From contig JAFGKD010000033.1 in the NCBI GenBank assembly GCA_016928775.1, positions 156,761-220,760 of the forward strand: a DNA stretch of 64,000 bases, given 5' to 3'. The notes below the pieces were generated by a model that saw only the letters and a list, made by a program, of their open reading frames with translations, made no database searches and was not told the DNA's origin. Position numbers and translations under genes: made by a program. Source of the DNA: Candidatus Zhuqueibacterota bacterium (GTDB lineage: Bacteria > Zhuqueibacterota > Zhuqueibacteria > Residuimicrobiales > Krinioviventaceae). This document shows positions 27,924 through 36,672 of the stretch, in pieces (position 1 is the first letter of the stretch; each line of letters starts with the position of its first letter).

Positions 27924-28285
27924 TATGCTTGCGTCGTGGCCTTTAATTGCTGTTCGACTTTTTGAAGCTGACTTTTAAAATAAATTTCTCTGGCTTTATA
28001 GTCAAGTTCCAGAATGCGCTCGCTGGTCACGATAACCATGTGCACAGGCAGATGAAAATGTCGAAAATTAGTTCGCCATAATTCTCTGGCAATTCTTTTT
28101 AATTTATTGCGGATCGGCTTGTTTGCACACCTTTTATTGACCGCAAAACCGATTTTTAAATCATTGTCTCTTACAAAAAAAAACGAGAAATATTCATTCT
28201 TAATGCACAATCCCTTTTGAAAAAGCTGCCCAAAGTCAGCGTTTTTCTTCAGAATCATGCTCTTGGGTAACGAATTAACAATCAA
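27923..28285 (-). CDS. rnpA: Ribonuclease P protein component
   Basis: 120 aa using a TTG start at 28285. This start keeps the family-conserved N-terminal '[21 protein letters not shown]'; the next ATG (28258) would remove SLPKS. The RNR-type motif is '[13 protein letters not shown]', and '[18 protein letters not shown]' is the central strand region. RnpA binds the RNase P RNA and helps it process the 5' ends of tRNA precursors. It starts 14 nt after rpmH and overlaps yidD by one base. Confidence 0.93.
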   Translation of the reverse strand: MIVNSLPKSMILKKNADFGQLFQKGLCIKNEYFSFFFVRDNDLKIGFAVNKRCANKPIRNKLKRIARELWRTNFRHFHLPVHMVIVTSERILELDYKAREIYFKSQLQKVEQQLKATTQA

Positions 28286-28299
28286 AGGTTCTTTCGAAT

Positions 28300-28443
28300 T
28301 TATTCGTCGCTCACCGACAATTTTTTTCGCCCTTTGGCGCGACGCCGATTTATGACTGCCCGACCGTTTTTTGTCGCCATACGCGCACGAAAACCGTGTT
28401 TGTTCAAGCGTTTTTTATTGCTTGGTTGAAATGTTCTCTTCAT
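28300..28443 (-). CDS. rpmH: 50S ribosomal protein L34
   Basis: 47 aa, starting [18 protein letters not shown] and continuing [20 protein letters not shown], the invariant L34 sequence. The ATG at 28443 follows a GATAAAGG ribosome site. L34 is a small basic component of the large ribosomal subunit. It opens the conserved rpmH-rnpA-yidD-yidC operon and has its own promoter upstream. The tail is slightly extended (KLSVSDE). Confidence 0.97.
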   Translation of the reverse strand: MKRTFQPSNKKRLNKHGFRARMATKNGRAVINRRRAKGRKKLSVSDE

Positions 28444-28486
28444 CCTTTATCTCCACTACAGTAGTAATAACTTTACAAAGACTTTT

Positions 28487-28515
28487 AATGTATATAATAT
28501 ATCTTTGAAAATCAA
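28487..28515 (-). promoter_or_regulatory. Probable promoter of rpmH operon
   Basis: Minus strand: TTGATT (28515-28510), 17-bp spacer, TACATT (28492-28487), with a run of TATA-type sequence just before the -10 box. It lies 44 nt before the rpmH start in an AT-rich gap. Confidence 0.5.
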
Positions 28516-28567
28516 GTTCTTTTCATTTGTTAACAAACAACTTAGCATACACAATATATCACTACAT

Positions 28568-29080
28568 TTAGTATAGTTCTATACGTCTTGCCCCAATAAA
28601 TTGACTCTTATAATAGGAATCGGATAATTTGCTCAAAATAACACCTCTGCTGGATGATGCATGCAGAAAATAACCTTTGCTAATATACAATCCCATGTGA
28701 GTGGCTCTCCGACCGTCGCTCGAGAAAAAAACCAGATCGCCAAAGAGCAAATCTATTTTATATATTTTTTTTGCTCGTTTGTAGATTTCGTCAGCATTAT
28801 GTGGCAAATTTATACCGACCGCATTTCTGTATATCGTTTTGATCATACCCGAACAATCTGTTCCCCGGGGCGAATCACCGCCCCATTTATAAGGTGCACC
28901 ATAAAAAGTTCTAATTTCCTTTTTCATTTTTTCAACCAGTTCATCGTGTGATAATATCTGCCGGGATAAATCCGAATAGTATGGCTTTGGCGCAAAATTT
29001 GTTCCGCATTGTATGAACAGCAAAATTAACAAGGATATAGGAAATATTAGCCGCTTTTTTTGCATTTTAGATACAAACAT
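28568..29080 (-). CDS. NlpC/P60 family cell-wall endopeptidase, exported
   Basis: 170 aa from the ATG at 29080, which follows AAGGG at ideal spacing; ATGs 7 and 5 codons upstream are possible. The signal sequence ends near 'LLILLFIQC', perhaps a lipoprotein although Gln at -1 is unusual. The NlpC/P60 domain has the catalytic Cys in 'GTDCSGMIKTIY', the His in 'THMGLYI' and the third residue region 'FLHASSSRGV'. Such enzymes cleave D-Glu-diamino acid bonds in peptidoglycan stem peptides. It is a monocistronic-looking gene at the strand-switch region; the rpmH promoter lies downstream of its stop. Confidence 0.87.
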   Translation of the reverse strand: MFVSKMQKKRLIFPISLLILLFIQCGTNFAPKPYYSDLSRQILSHDELVEKMKKEIRTFYGAPYKWGGDSPRGTDCSGMIKTIYRNAVGINLPHNADEIYKRAKKIYKIDLLFGDLVFFSSDGRRATHMGLYISKGYFLHASSSRGVILSKLSDSYYKSQFIGARRIELY

Positions 29081-29180
29081 TCTTTTCCCTTGCATTTTCA
29101 TATTATTGCATTAAATTTAAAAATTAAAGAATTTTAGGTATTATTCCATATTTTTTTTGCTCTAACACTTGGGTGGTTTC

Positions 29181-29693
29181 ATGCATAGACTATTGGACGC
29201 TTGTAAAACCTGCTTCCCCGTCTTTGTCGCGATTGTTGGAATCATTGCTTTTTTTTATCTTTTTTATTTTCTCATCAAAAAACAACCCAAAATCTTCTGG
29301 ACGGTTATTATCACCGCCATTATTGTGAGCATTATTACACTGATGACAGATCGTTTTATATTCCCGAAACTTTTTAGAATGTTCTCACTAGCCTGCGGCG
29401 GCCAGGAGGTGAGCGAGAGATGGATTATTTACGACACAGACCCGCGCAACGATACATTTATAAAAGGTCGCTTACGATATGGTGAGCTTTTAATACTGGA
29501 CCGAATTTTAATGAAAGAAAAATCCAATAACGGGCTGCGCCTCGATAGTACAACATTGAATGAAGCCGCCAAATATGATCCCAAAATAATCGATGCGTAT
29601 GATCGCTGGAGAAAATGCAAGGATATGCGGCGCTCCTACCACAGGAGTATCTATCCGGATGAGCGCGAACTCTATCACTATTTAAGAGAATAA
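29181..29693 (+). CDS. Hypothetical two-helix membrane protein
   Basis: 170 aa from the ATG at 29181; a TTG 12 nt upstream is in frame. Two hydrophobic helices lie at about 13-33 (VFVAIVGIIAFFYLFYFL) and 40-58 (FWTVIITAIIVSIITLM). A soluble C-terminal domain of about 110 residues follows, rich in charged and aromatic residues ('RWIIYDTDPRNDTFIKGRLR', 'DAYDRWRKCKDMRRSYHRSI'). I do not recognise the family. It is the first plus-strand gene after the strand switch and is followed by its own terminator, so it may be monocistronic. Confidence 0.6.
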   Translation: MHRLLDACKTCFPVFVAIVGIIAFFYLFYFLIKKQPKIFWTVIITAIIVSIITLMTDRFIFPKLFRMFSLACGGQEVSERWIIYDTDPRNDTFIKGRLRYGELLILDRILMKEKSNNGLRLDSTTLNEAAKYDPKIIDAYDRWRKCKDMRRSYHRSIYPDERELYHYLRE

Positions 29694-29738
29694 CAGCGTC
29701 GTCAAGGAACATTTTTTACAGTATGAAATATAATACAT

Positions 29739-29763
29739 AAACCCGATGTGATTCGGGTTTTTT
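29739..29763 (+). terminator. Rho-independent terminator
   Basis: AAACCCGA, a 6-nt loop and TCGGGTTT form an 8-bp stem followed by a T run. It lies 46 nt after the membrane-protein stop and 18 nt before the NHL gene start, so little room is left for a separate promoter for the NHL gene. Confidence 0.75.
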
Positions 29764-29781
29764 CATTTAGGAAAACACATC

Positions 29782-30705
29782 ATGCACTTGCGTCTTTTTT
29801 TTATACTTTATTGGTTTTCTGTTTTAGCCGTCAGTTGCGCATTTTGCAAAAATTTGAATGCGCGCTTTTTATTCGCCTTTGGTGAAAAAGGTGACCGGCC
29901 AGGCCAATTTTTCCGACCCCTCGGTGTTTCCTCAGATGCGAATGGCAACATCTATGTGACGGATAGCGGCAATAATCGGCTGCAAAAATTTTCGCCGCAC
30001 GGAGAGTTGATATCATTTATCGGAGGCTTTGGTTGGGAAAAAGAACAGTTTCAGTCTCCAATTGATATATTCGTTTATAACTCTCTGGATATTTACATTG
30101 CCGACTATGACAACAATCGGATTGAACGCTATGACAAGGATTTGAACTGGCTTGCGTCTTATTATTCAAATGAAAACTGGAATCCAAAATATCAATTCCA
30201 ATTTCCGCAATCTGTGTGCATTAGTTTGCATGGAGAGTTTTTTATTGTTGATTCTGAAAACGACAGGATCATCAAGCTCAATGCCTCCTTTGAACCCGAG
30301 CTTTCTTTTGCCGATTACGACTGGGGGCAAGGCGTTCTCGAAGAAGCATCGCATATTTATGTGTCTAAAAATGACAATGTCTATGTAACGGACTCGTATG
30401 CACATAAAATTCTGGTCTATGATTATTATGGTAATTATCTTTTTGACATCGGCGCTGATGTGCTTGTTTCCCCTAGAGGTTTGTGCGTCGATGAACGTGA
30501 AAATGTTTTTGTTGCCGATGCCAAAAAAAATAAAATTTTGTGCTTTGACAATAAAGGCCGGCAAATTCTCGATATAGGTTCTCTCAGCACAAAATTAGCC
30601 GGTTTTTATGAACCGAATGACGTCACGGTTAATCGAAATAAACTATACGTAGCAGATACGCAGAATCACCGAATTCAAATTTTCGAGCTTGAGTGGGAAA
30701 AATAA
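29782..30705 (+). CDS. Exported NHL-repeat beta-propeller protein
   Basis: 307 aa with an N-terminal signal sequence (about 1-20, 'FFILYWFSVLAVSCAFC'; the Cys residues leave a lipoprotein possible). Five or six NHL-type blades are visible, for example 'FRPLGVSSDANGNIYVTDSGNNRLQKFS', 'SPIDIFVYNSLDIYIADYDNNRIERY', 'SPRGLCVDERENVFVADAKKNKILCF' and 'EPNDVTVNRNKLYVADTQNHRIQIF'. NHL propellers are usually binding scaffolds. It is followed 3 nt later by a giant outer-membrane protein and then an Omp85 protein, suggesting a periplasmic or surface partner of that barrel (inference). Confidence 0.82.
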   Translation: MHLRLFFILYWFSVLAVSCAFCKNLNARFLFAFGEKGDRPGQFFRPLGVSSDANGNIYVTDSGNNRLQKFSPHGELISFIGGFGWEKEQFQSPIDIFVYNSLDIYIADYDNNRIERYDKDLNWLASYYSNENWNPKYQFQFPQSVCISLHGEFFIVDSENDRIIKLNASFEPELSFADYDWGQGVLEEASHIYVSKNDNVYVTDSYAHKILVYDYYGNYLFDIGADVLVSPRGLCVDERENVFVADAKKNKILCFDNKGRQILDIGSLSTKLAGFYEPNDVTVNRNKLYVADTQNHRIQIFELEWEK

Positions 30706-30708
30706 AAA

Positions 30709-33700
30709 TTGCTCATATTTGGGGATAAAACATGGAATGCTCTCCTGTACACGTTTATACTTTTCCCTGCCCTTCTTTTTTCACAAATGACTGGCAAGCT
30801 CGAATCCTTGCGCCTTTACGAAAAAGACCTGGTCATTTTAGGAGAAGACCGGCGTGGTCCTTACCTCCTTCCCGATAGTCTGATTATTGAAAATTCTGAA
30901 AAAGTGTTCCTGAACAATCAACCGCTGGCAAAAGAAAAATATCAATTCAATTGTATAAATGGCGAGGTGCGCTTTATTGAGCCTGTTCCGAAAGGTGCTG
31001 AAATTCGTCTCATCTATAAAATATTTCCGTATTCATTGCAAAAATCTTATTTGCATCGTACGATTCAGCAACGTGTTTTTGGTGCACCGACGGCGCCAGT
31101 GGATCCTCGCGCCCAGGAAACTCAACCTGAAAGCGAGGATTATGCCTCGCAACTCACAAAAAGCGGCAGTATAACGCGTGGTGTGACAGTCGGCTCGAAC
31201 AGAGGACTCAAGGTCAATTCTGCGCTGAATATCAACGTGAGCGGCAAGGTGGCTGACAATGTCGAGGTCGTCGCTGCGTTGACAGATCAATCGACTCCTA
31301 TTCAGCCCGAAGGTACGACGCAAAACTTGCAAGAAATTGACAAAGTATTTATTCAGATCAAATCACCTGACCTGGCTGCCACAATGGGTGATTTTCACAT
31401 TCAATATGATCAAACACAATTTGCGCAATACAATCGAAAACTTCAGGGCGCCATGGGGGAGGCAGAATATGACAGAATCCAGGCGCGCGTCTCGGCGGCC
31501 ATTTCACGTGGCAAATATAATTCAATGCAATTTAATGGTCAGGAGGGCAGTCAGGGTCCCTACCAACTCAAGGGAGATCGCGGTCAAAGCTACATCATTG
31601 TATTAGCGGGAACAGAGCGTGTTTTTATTGACGGCGAACTCATGATTCGTGGAGAAACGAACGACTATATCATCGATTATGCCGCCGCTCAAATCACATT
31701 TACACGTCGTCGTCTCATCACCTCTGATTCTCGAATCACAGTAGATTTTCAATACTCGGACGAACAATATCGTCGCAACCTCTATTCTGCCGCGGTGAAT
31801 ACAAATTTATGGGATAAACGAATTCGTCTTGGGGCGATCTACTTGCATGAATCGGATGATAAAAATAATCCGCTCGATTTTGCGCTCACCGACGATTATC
31901 GCCGCATTCTTGAACAAGCCGGCGACAACCAGCTCGATGCAGTCATCGACGGTGCTACCTACGTTGGCCCCGGGAAGGGTCGCTATAATCGCCTGGATAG
32001 CATTTATGTTTATGCCGGCGAGAAATTGGGGGATTATAATGTAGCGTTTTCAGAAGTTGGGGGGAATTTGGGCAGTTATCAATACTCCGGTAGCGGGGCT
32101 TATAAATTTGTTGGAGAAGGCAACGGTTCTTACGCGCCGGTCGTTATATTGCCATTACCGAAAAGTCATGACGTCCTCGACTTTGCACTGCACTTTTCAC
32201 CCCTTTCATCCATCAATCTATACTCCGAGTACGCTATAAGCAATTTTGATAAAAATGCTTTTTCAACCCTGGATAAAGAGGATGATATCGGGCTGGCACA
32301 AAACTGGACGCTTGATGTGCGCCCAAATACGATCAAAATGTTGGGAAAAAATGTCGGCAAACTGACATTCACCGGAAAGTATAAAAAAGTTGATAATACT
32401 TTTTCCGACATTGATCGAACAAATGAAATCGAGTACAATCGTCGCTGGGATGTGCCAGAGTCCATGAGCCGAGAAGAAATTGTCAAAGAGGTACGATCCA
32501 CATATGAACCATTTAATGGGTTTGGGTTTGGGGCTGAATATGGTACAATCTCAAAAGGAAATTACTTTTTTTCGGACCGATGGCAGGCTGAAAGCCATTT
32601 TAAAGTCAATAAATTGCCGGCCTACAGGTATCGACTTGAGCAAATCAAAAGCAACTATCGTGAAAAAAATCAGTTAGCCGATTGGCAACGGCAGCGCGGG
32701 GATATCGAATGGACAATCTGGAAGTTGAAACCATTTTTTGAATATGAAGGAGAGGTGAAAAAAGAGAACTGGGCGGATACCACTTTCACCGGTTTCAAAT
32801 TTGATGATGTTGGTGCGGGGCTGGAAATTCGTCCTTTTGAAAAATTGCTCATCTCGGGACGTACCAGACAGCGTGATGATAAGCAATATGTTGGCTATAA
32901 CAAATTTTCTGATAAATCATTTGCCAACACCCAAAACGTACAAATTCAATTGCAACGTGTACGGGAAATAACCGCATCGCTTGATTTGACGCATCGTGTC
33001 AAATCTTATGCACAAAGTGAACAGGACGATACTCGCACAGACCTGGCCGAGCTACGCTTGCAACTTACACCCTGGCAGCGGGCGCTCTCTGCGGACTGGA
33101 ATTATCGAATATCCAACACAGCAACAGCAAAAAAAGAACGACTCTATATCAAAGTTCCCGAAGGTGAGGGGAATTATCGCTTTGATGAAGATTTGAATGA
33201 ATATGTTTACGATCCGCTTGGCGATCATGTTTTGCGAATATTGACAACTGATCAATTTATTCCAACGATCGAACTCAAAACAAGCACACGTCTTCGCCTG
33301 GAGCCAAAACGGTTCTTCTCTCAATCCAGCAGCAAAGAGGATTCTCGCTCGTTTTTTGAACAAACGATGAGTGCCCTCTCTTCCGAAACTTATGTGGCAA
33401 TAGAGGAGCGCACGCAAACAGATAAAACAATGGATGTCTATCTTCTCCGGCTGAGTAGCTTTCGACAGCCTGGCAATACGATTCTCGGATATCTTCAATT
33501 CAGACAAGACCTCTATTTGTTTGAACGGAGTCGTGATTTTTCGCTTCGCTATCGCTACAGAACTCGAGATGAGTTGAACAATCAATTTCTGGAAGGTGGA
33601 GAAGAACGGCTTGAGCGAGAAAATGCTGTCCGGATGACCAATCGTCTTTCAAGACTCTTTAGCTCGCAATCCGAGCTTACGCAAAAAAGAACAGCCCGCT

Positions 33701-34140
33701 TTTTTAATTACGCCGGCAAACAAAATCGCGATATTCACGCTACGCAATTCAATGCCGACTTGTCGTATACGCCATCATCTGTGCTCAAAGTGGCTTTGGA
33801 AGGACGGTTGTCGTGGGAGCAAGATGTTGTCTATGAAAATCCAACACGCGTGCAATCATATGCGCTCACGCCGCGAGTCACATACTCTTTCCGCAATCGT
33901 GGACGGTTGAGCGGTGAGTTTGAGTGGAGCTATGTGGATGCCAATCCGCGCGATCGCGTGCTTCCGTACGAGATGGCGAATGGCCGAAGCATTGGCCAGT
34001 CGTCGCGCTGGGACATCCGTTTTGACTATCGTATATCGAGCGTTATCCAGGCTACGTTATCCTACTCTGGCCGCAGTGAGCCAGAACGGGATCGAGTCAT
34101 TCACACTGGTCGAGCCCAGGTTACAGCAGCATTTCGATAA
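30709..34140 (+). CDS. Very large predicted outer-membrane beta-barrel protein, FCB-type family
   Basis: 1143 aa using a TTG start that yields a signal peptide (about 1-26, 'ALLYTFILFPALLFSQ'); no in-frame ATG precedes it. After a short Ig-like domain (about 35-110) comes 'GSITRGVTVGSNRGLKVNS', then alternating strands 'LNINVSGKVADNVEVVAAL' and 'PIQPEGTTQNLQEIDKVFIQI'. The rest is a long run of amphipathic beta strands rich in aromatic and charged residues, with the last strands ending 'RAQVTAAFR', typical of a C-terminal barrel strand. Similar proteins occur in many FCB genomes without assigned function. It sits between the NHL protein and an Omp85 protein, 3-4 nt from each. Confidence 0.65.
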   Translation: MLIFGDKTWNALLYTFILFPALLFSQMTGKLESLRLYEKDLVILGEDRRGPYLLPDSLIIENSEKVFLNNQPLAKEKYQFNCINGEVRFIEPVPKGAEIRLIYKIFPYSLQKSYLHRTIQQRVFGAPTAPVDPRAQETQPESEDYASQLTKSGSITRGVTVGSNRGLKVNSALNINVSGKVADNVEVVAALTDQSTPIQPEGTTQNLQEIDKVFIQIKSPDLAATMGDFHIQYDQTQFAQYNRKLQGAMGEAEYDRIQARVSAAISRGKYNSMQFNGQEGSQGPYQLKGDRGQSYIIVLAGTERVFIDGELMIRGETNDYIIDYAAAQITFTRRRLITSDSRITVDFQYSDEQYRRNLYSAAVNTNLWDKRIRLGAIYLHESDDKNNPLDFALTDDYRRILEQAGDNQLDAVIDGATYVGPGKGRYNRLDSIYVYAGEKLGDYNVAFSEVGGNLGSYQYSGSGAYKFVGEGNGSYAPVVILPLPKSHDVLDFALHFSPLSSINLYSEYAISNFDKNAFSTLDKEDDIGLAQNWTLDVRPNTIKMLGKNVGKLTFTGKYKKVDNTFSDIDRTNEIEYNRRWDVPESMSREEIVKEVRSTYEPFNGFGFGAEYGTISKGNYFFSDRWQAESHFKVNKLPAYRYRLEQIKSNYREKNQLADWQRQRGDIEWTIWKLKPFFEYEGEVKKENWADTTFTGFKFDDVGAGLEIRPFEKLLISGRTRQRDDKQYVGYNKFSDKSFANTQNVQIQLQRVREITASLDLTHRVKSYAQSEQDDTRTDLAELRLQLTPWQRALSADWNYRISNTATAKKERLYIKVPEGEGNYRFDEDLNEYVYDPLGDHVLRILTTDQFIPTIELKTSTRLRLEPKRFFSQSSSKEDSRSFFEQTMSALSSETYVAIEERTQTDKTMDVYLLRLSSFRQPGNTILGYLQFRQDLYLFERSRDFSLRYRYRTRDELNNQFLEGGEERLERENAVRMTNRLSRLFSSQSELTQKRTARFFNYAGKQNRDIHATQFNADLSYTPSSVLKVALEGRLSWEQDVVYENPTRVQSYALTPRVTYSFRNRGRLSGEFEWSYVDANPRDRVLPYEMANGRSIGQSSRWDIRFDYRISSVIQATLSYSGRSEPERDRVIHTGRAQVTAAFR

Positions 34141-34144
34141 TATT

Positions 34145-35911
34145 ATGAAGAGAAAAAAAATAACATTTTGTTGTCTTATCTTCCTGATCTCTTTATCATT
34201 TGCCCGTGAAATTCCGGTGAAAAAAATTGATTTTTTCGGAGTTGAGCGTGTGTCAAAAAAAAGCGTGCAAAGATGGTTTGATCTACCGCAGGGCTCGCCA
34301 TTTGATGCGGATGATCTGCATCGCAAGTGCCAGGCACTTTTGCAAGGATATGCGACATCAGGTATGCCATATACGCAAATTGATTCTCTCACCTATCACA
34401 TTTTGCCGGATAGCAGCGCTGCTTTTGTTCGCGTTTATATTCGCGAAGGGAAAATGCTCGAAACAGGCGATATCACGCTTTTGGGATTTGAACAAGATGA
34501 AGAAGTTGAAATTTTACAATCTTTTTATACAAAGTCCGGCAGAGAATTTCAAACTCAAAAACTGGAGCGCGATCTCGATGAAAGTCTGATAGATTTTGAG
34601 AAACAAGGTTTTCCATTTATTAAATATGATCTACAAGCCATAACATTGGATTCGCTTTCCCCATCTACCTATCAAATCGGACTGACTTTCAAGGCCGCCA
34701 AAGGACCGCGTCTTGTCCTCAAAGAGATTCAAATTGCCGGAAATGAAGTGACAAAAGATCATGTTCTTTTGCGCGAAATACGCATTCGTGAAGGTGATAT
34801 TTATGATTATAAAAAAGTATCCAAAATACCATCCCGTTTGATGAAATTAGGCTATTTCAGGCGCGTGCATGAGCCCGGGGTATTTTGGGTGACTGGCAAC
34901 GACGGCGGATTGCTCATTAACGTGGAGGAGGGCAATACAAGTTCATTTGACGGTGTTGTTGGTTATACTCCCGGCACCGATGACGAAAAGGGATATTTCA
35001 CCGGCCTGATCAATATCCATCTGGGAAATTTATTTGGCACAGGACGCTCATTTTCCGCGCATTGGCAAAAACGAGACAGATTTTCGCAAGATATGATGTT
35101 CCATTATCGCGAGCCCTGGGTTGCCGGATTTCCGGTACATGTCGGCATCGGTTTTAACCAGCTCATTCAGGATTCAACCTATATTCAACGCGATTACGGT
35201 GTTGATGTCATGCTGCCGCTTGTTGAGAGTTTTTCTTTGTTAGGTGATGTTAAAAAATCAAGTATTCTACCGGATTCCCTTGGAAGTCATATGTTAGGCA
35301 TTCCAAGGAGTGAGACAATCAGTGCGTCCATCGGTATTCAATACGACTCGCGAGATGATTTACTCAATCCACGATCGGGCATTTACTATTTCACCAGCGT
35401 TGAAACCGGCGCAAAGAAGAATATCGGCCCGGAAACGATTATAGAAGACTATGATCTTGACAGGAAGGTGGCCAACAAACGCTTTGTCTTTGATTTCGAC
35501 TTTTTTTTACCGACCTTTCGCCGTCAGTTATTTGCCCTTTCATTTAATGGACGCCAAATACAGAGTTCCGAAGAATATATCCCGGTGCCGGATCAATACC
35601 GACTGGGAGGAACGCTCTCCCTGCGCGGCTATCGAGAAGATCAATTCAGGGGCACCAGTGTGTTCTGGACCAATATGGAGTATCGTTATCTTTTGGGACC
35701 ACGGTCCCGCGCCTTTGTCTTTTGCGACATGGGGTACTATTATGCAAAAAATCCCAATGGCGTTAAAGAAGATTTTAAAATCGGTTACGGTTTTGGCGTA
35801 CGCCTGGAAACAGGACTCGGGATCATGGGCATTGATTACGGATTAGCCTATGGGGAGAAACAGGGACTAATGAGTGGACTTTTACATGTTGGCTTGGTGA
35901 ATGAGTTTTAA
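34145..35911 (+). CDS. Omp85 superfamily outer-membrane protein (BamA/TamA-like)
   Basis: 588 aa from the ATG at 34145 (signal peptide MKRKKITFCCLIFLISLSFA). The open frame extends further upstream inside the barrel gene, but that part is a shadow. POTRA-type repeats are visible: 'VKKIDFFGVERVSKKSVQRWF', 'ETGDITLLGFEQDEEVEIL' and 'LKEIQIAGNEVTKDHVLLREIRIREGD'. The barrel follows from about residue 260; 'YRLGGTLSLRGYREDQFRG' is the Omp85 VRGY/F-type motif, and the protein ends in Phe. It has fewer POTRA domains than BamA, closer to TamA or a dedicated assembly factor. It follows the giant barrel gene by 4 nt. Confidence 0.88.
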   Translation: MKRKKITFCCLIFLISLSFAREIPVKKIDFFGVERVSKKSVQRWFDLPQGSPFDADDLHRKCQALLQGYATSGMPYTQIDSLTYHILPDSSAAFVRVYIREGKMLETGDITLLGFEQDEEVEILQSFYTKSGREFQTQKLERDLDESLIDFEKQGFPFIKYDLQAITLDSLSPSTYQIGLTFKAAKGPRLVLKEIQIAGNEVTKDHVLLREIRIREGDIYDYKKVSKIPSRLMKLGYFRRVHEPGVFWVTGNDGGLLINVEEGNTSSFDGVVGYTPGTDDEKGYFTGLINIHLGNLFGTGRSFSAHWQKRDRFSQDMMFHYREPWVAGFPVHVGIGFNQLIQDSTYIQRDYGVDVMLPLVESFSLLGDVKKSSILPDSLGSHMLGIPRSETISASIGIQYDSRDDLLNPRSGIYYFTSVETGAKKNIGPETIIEDYDLDRKVANKRFVFDFDFFLPTFRRQLFALSFNGRQIQSSEEYIPVPDQYRLGGTLSLRGYREDQFRGTSVFWTNMEYRYLLGPRSRAFVFCDMGYYYAKNPNGVKEDFKIGYGFGVRLETGLGIMGIDYGLAYGEKQGLMSGLLHVGLVNEF

Positions 35912-36452
35912 CAAAATAAAAAAGCTCTCTTTTGAAGAAATCCAAAAGACGCGTCCGGATTTTAACGCGCTGCAGAAGAAAACGAGACATCCGTTTGTGG
36001 TCCTGGCTGATAATATTCGCAGCGTGCACAATGTTGGAGCTATTTTCCGCACAGCCGATGCCGTGTTGCTGGAGCATCTTTTTTTATGCGGCATCACTGC
36101 CACCCCGCCGCGCGATGAAATTCGCAAAACAAGTCTGGGTGCGGAAGAGTCTGTGCCCTGGACACATGCCCAGGACGCGCGTGAGATCATTCAAACACTG
36201 CGACAACGCGGCTATCAGATCGTTTCATTAGAGCATACCAATAAAAGCTGCGACTATCGGATGGCGCCATTCCATTTTCCGCTCTGCCTCATTATCGGTA
36301 ACGAATACCTCGGCATTCAAAATCATCTGGTGGAACTCTCTGACCTGGCGATTGAAATACCCATGTTTGGCATCAAGCACTCTCTGAATGTCTCGGTCGC
36401 CTTTGGTATTGTCGCCTATAAAATCTTGAGCTGCTGGGAAGATCAGGCGTAA
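35901..36452 (+). CDS. TrmH/SpoU-family RNA 2'-O-methyltransferase
   Basis: 183 aa. The SPOUT signatures are 'VVLADNIRSVHNVGAIFRTAD' (motif 1), 'CLIIGNEYLGI' (motif 2) and 'IEIPMFGIKHSLNVSVAFGI' (motif 3), which form the trefoil knot that binds SAM. Such enzymes methylate ribose 2'-OH in tRNA or rRNA. It lacks an N-terminal RNA-binding domain, so it is close to minimal TrmH/TrmL-size proteins. It overlaps the Omp85 gene by 11 nt. Confidence 0.9.
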   Translation: MSFNKIKKLSFEEIQKTRPDFNALQKKTRHPFVVLADNIRSVHNVGAIFRTADAVLLEHLFLCGITATPPRDEIRKTSLGAEESVPWTHAQDAREIIQTLRQRGYQIVSLEHTNKSCDYRMAPFHFPLCLIIGNEYLGIQNHLVELSDLAIEIPMFGIKHSLNVSVAFGIVAYKILSCWEDQA

Positions 36453-36453
36453 A

Positions 36454-36672
36454 ATGAATGTTTATCTCCATTTAAAATCGTTGATTAAAAAATACAAGAA
36501 GGTTGATTCTTTTAAAAAACGCGGCATTATTTATATCTCCATTGCTGTTTTGTTTATGATGTACGAATTCATATTTCATCGACCGCCGCGATTGGCCGTT
36601 CTTTTGTTGTGGTTCGGTGTTATTATCATTGCACTTTTTATTATAACTACTTTGAAGGATCCGAGACGTTGA
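36454..36672 (+). CDS. Small membrane protein, hypothetical
   Basis: 72 aa. A basic N-terminal segment (LKSLIKKYKKVDSFKKRG) precedes two hydrophobic helices at about 24-41 and 47-66. The family is not recognised. The ATG lies one nt after the methyltransferase stop, and its stop codon overlaps the TTG start of the aminopeptidase, so the tight packing supports a real gene. Confidence 0.65.
   Translation: MNVYLHLKSLIKKYKKVDSFKKRGIIYISIAVLFMMYEFIFHRPPRLAVLLLWFGVIIIALFIITTLKDPRR

Noticed and set aside
28444..28567. Origin of replication between rpmH and the NlpC/P60 gene
   Set aside because: AT-rich and at a strand switch, but no DnaA boxes; the 45-kb gap is far better supported.
33914..34144. 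N-terminal extension of the Omp85 protein
   Set aside because: This stretch is the out-of-frame 3' end of the giant barrel gene; the signal peptide starts at 34145.
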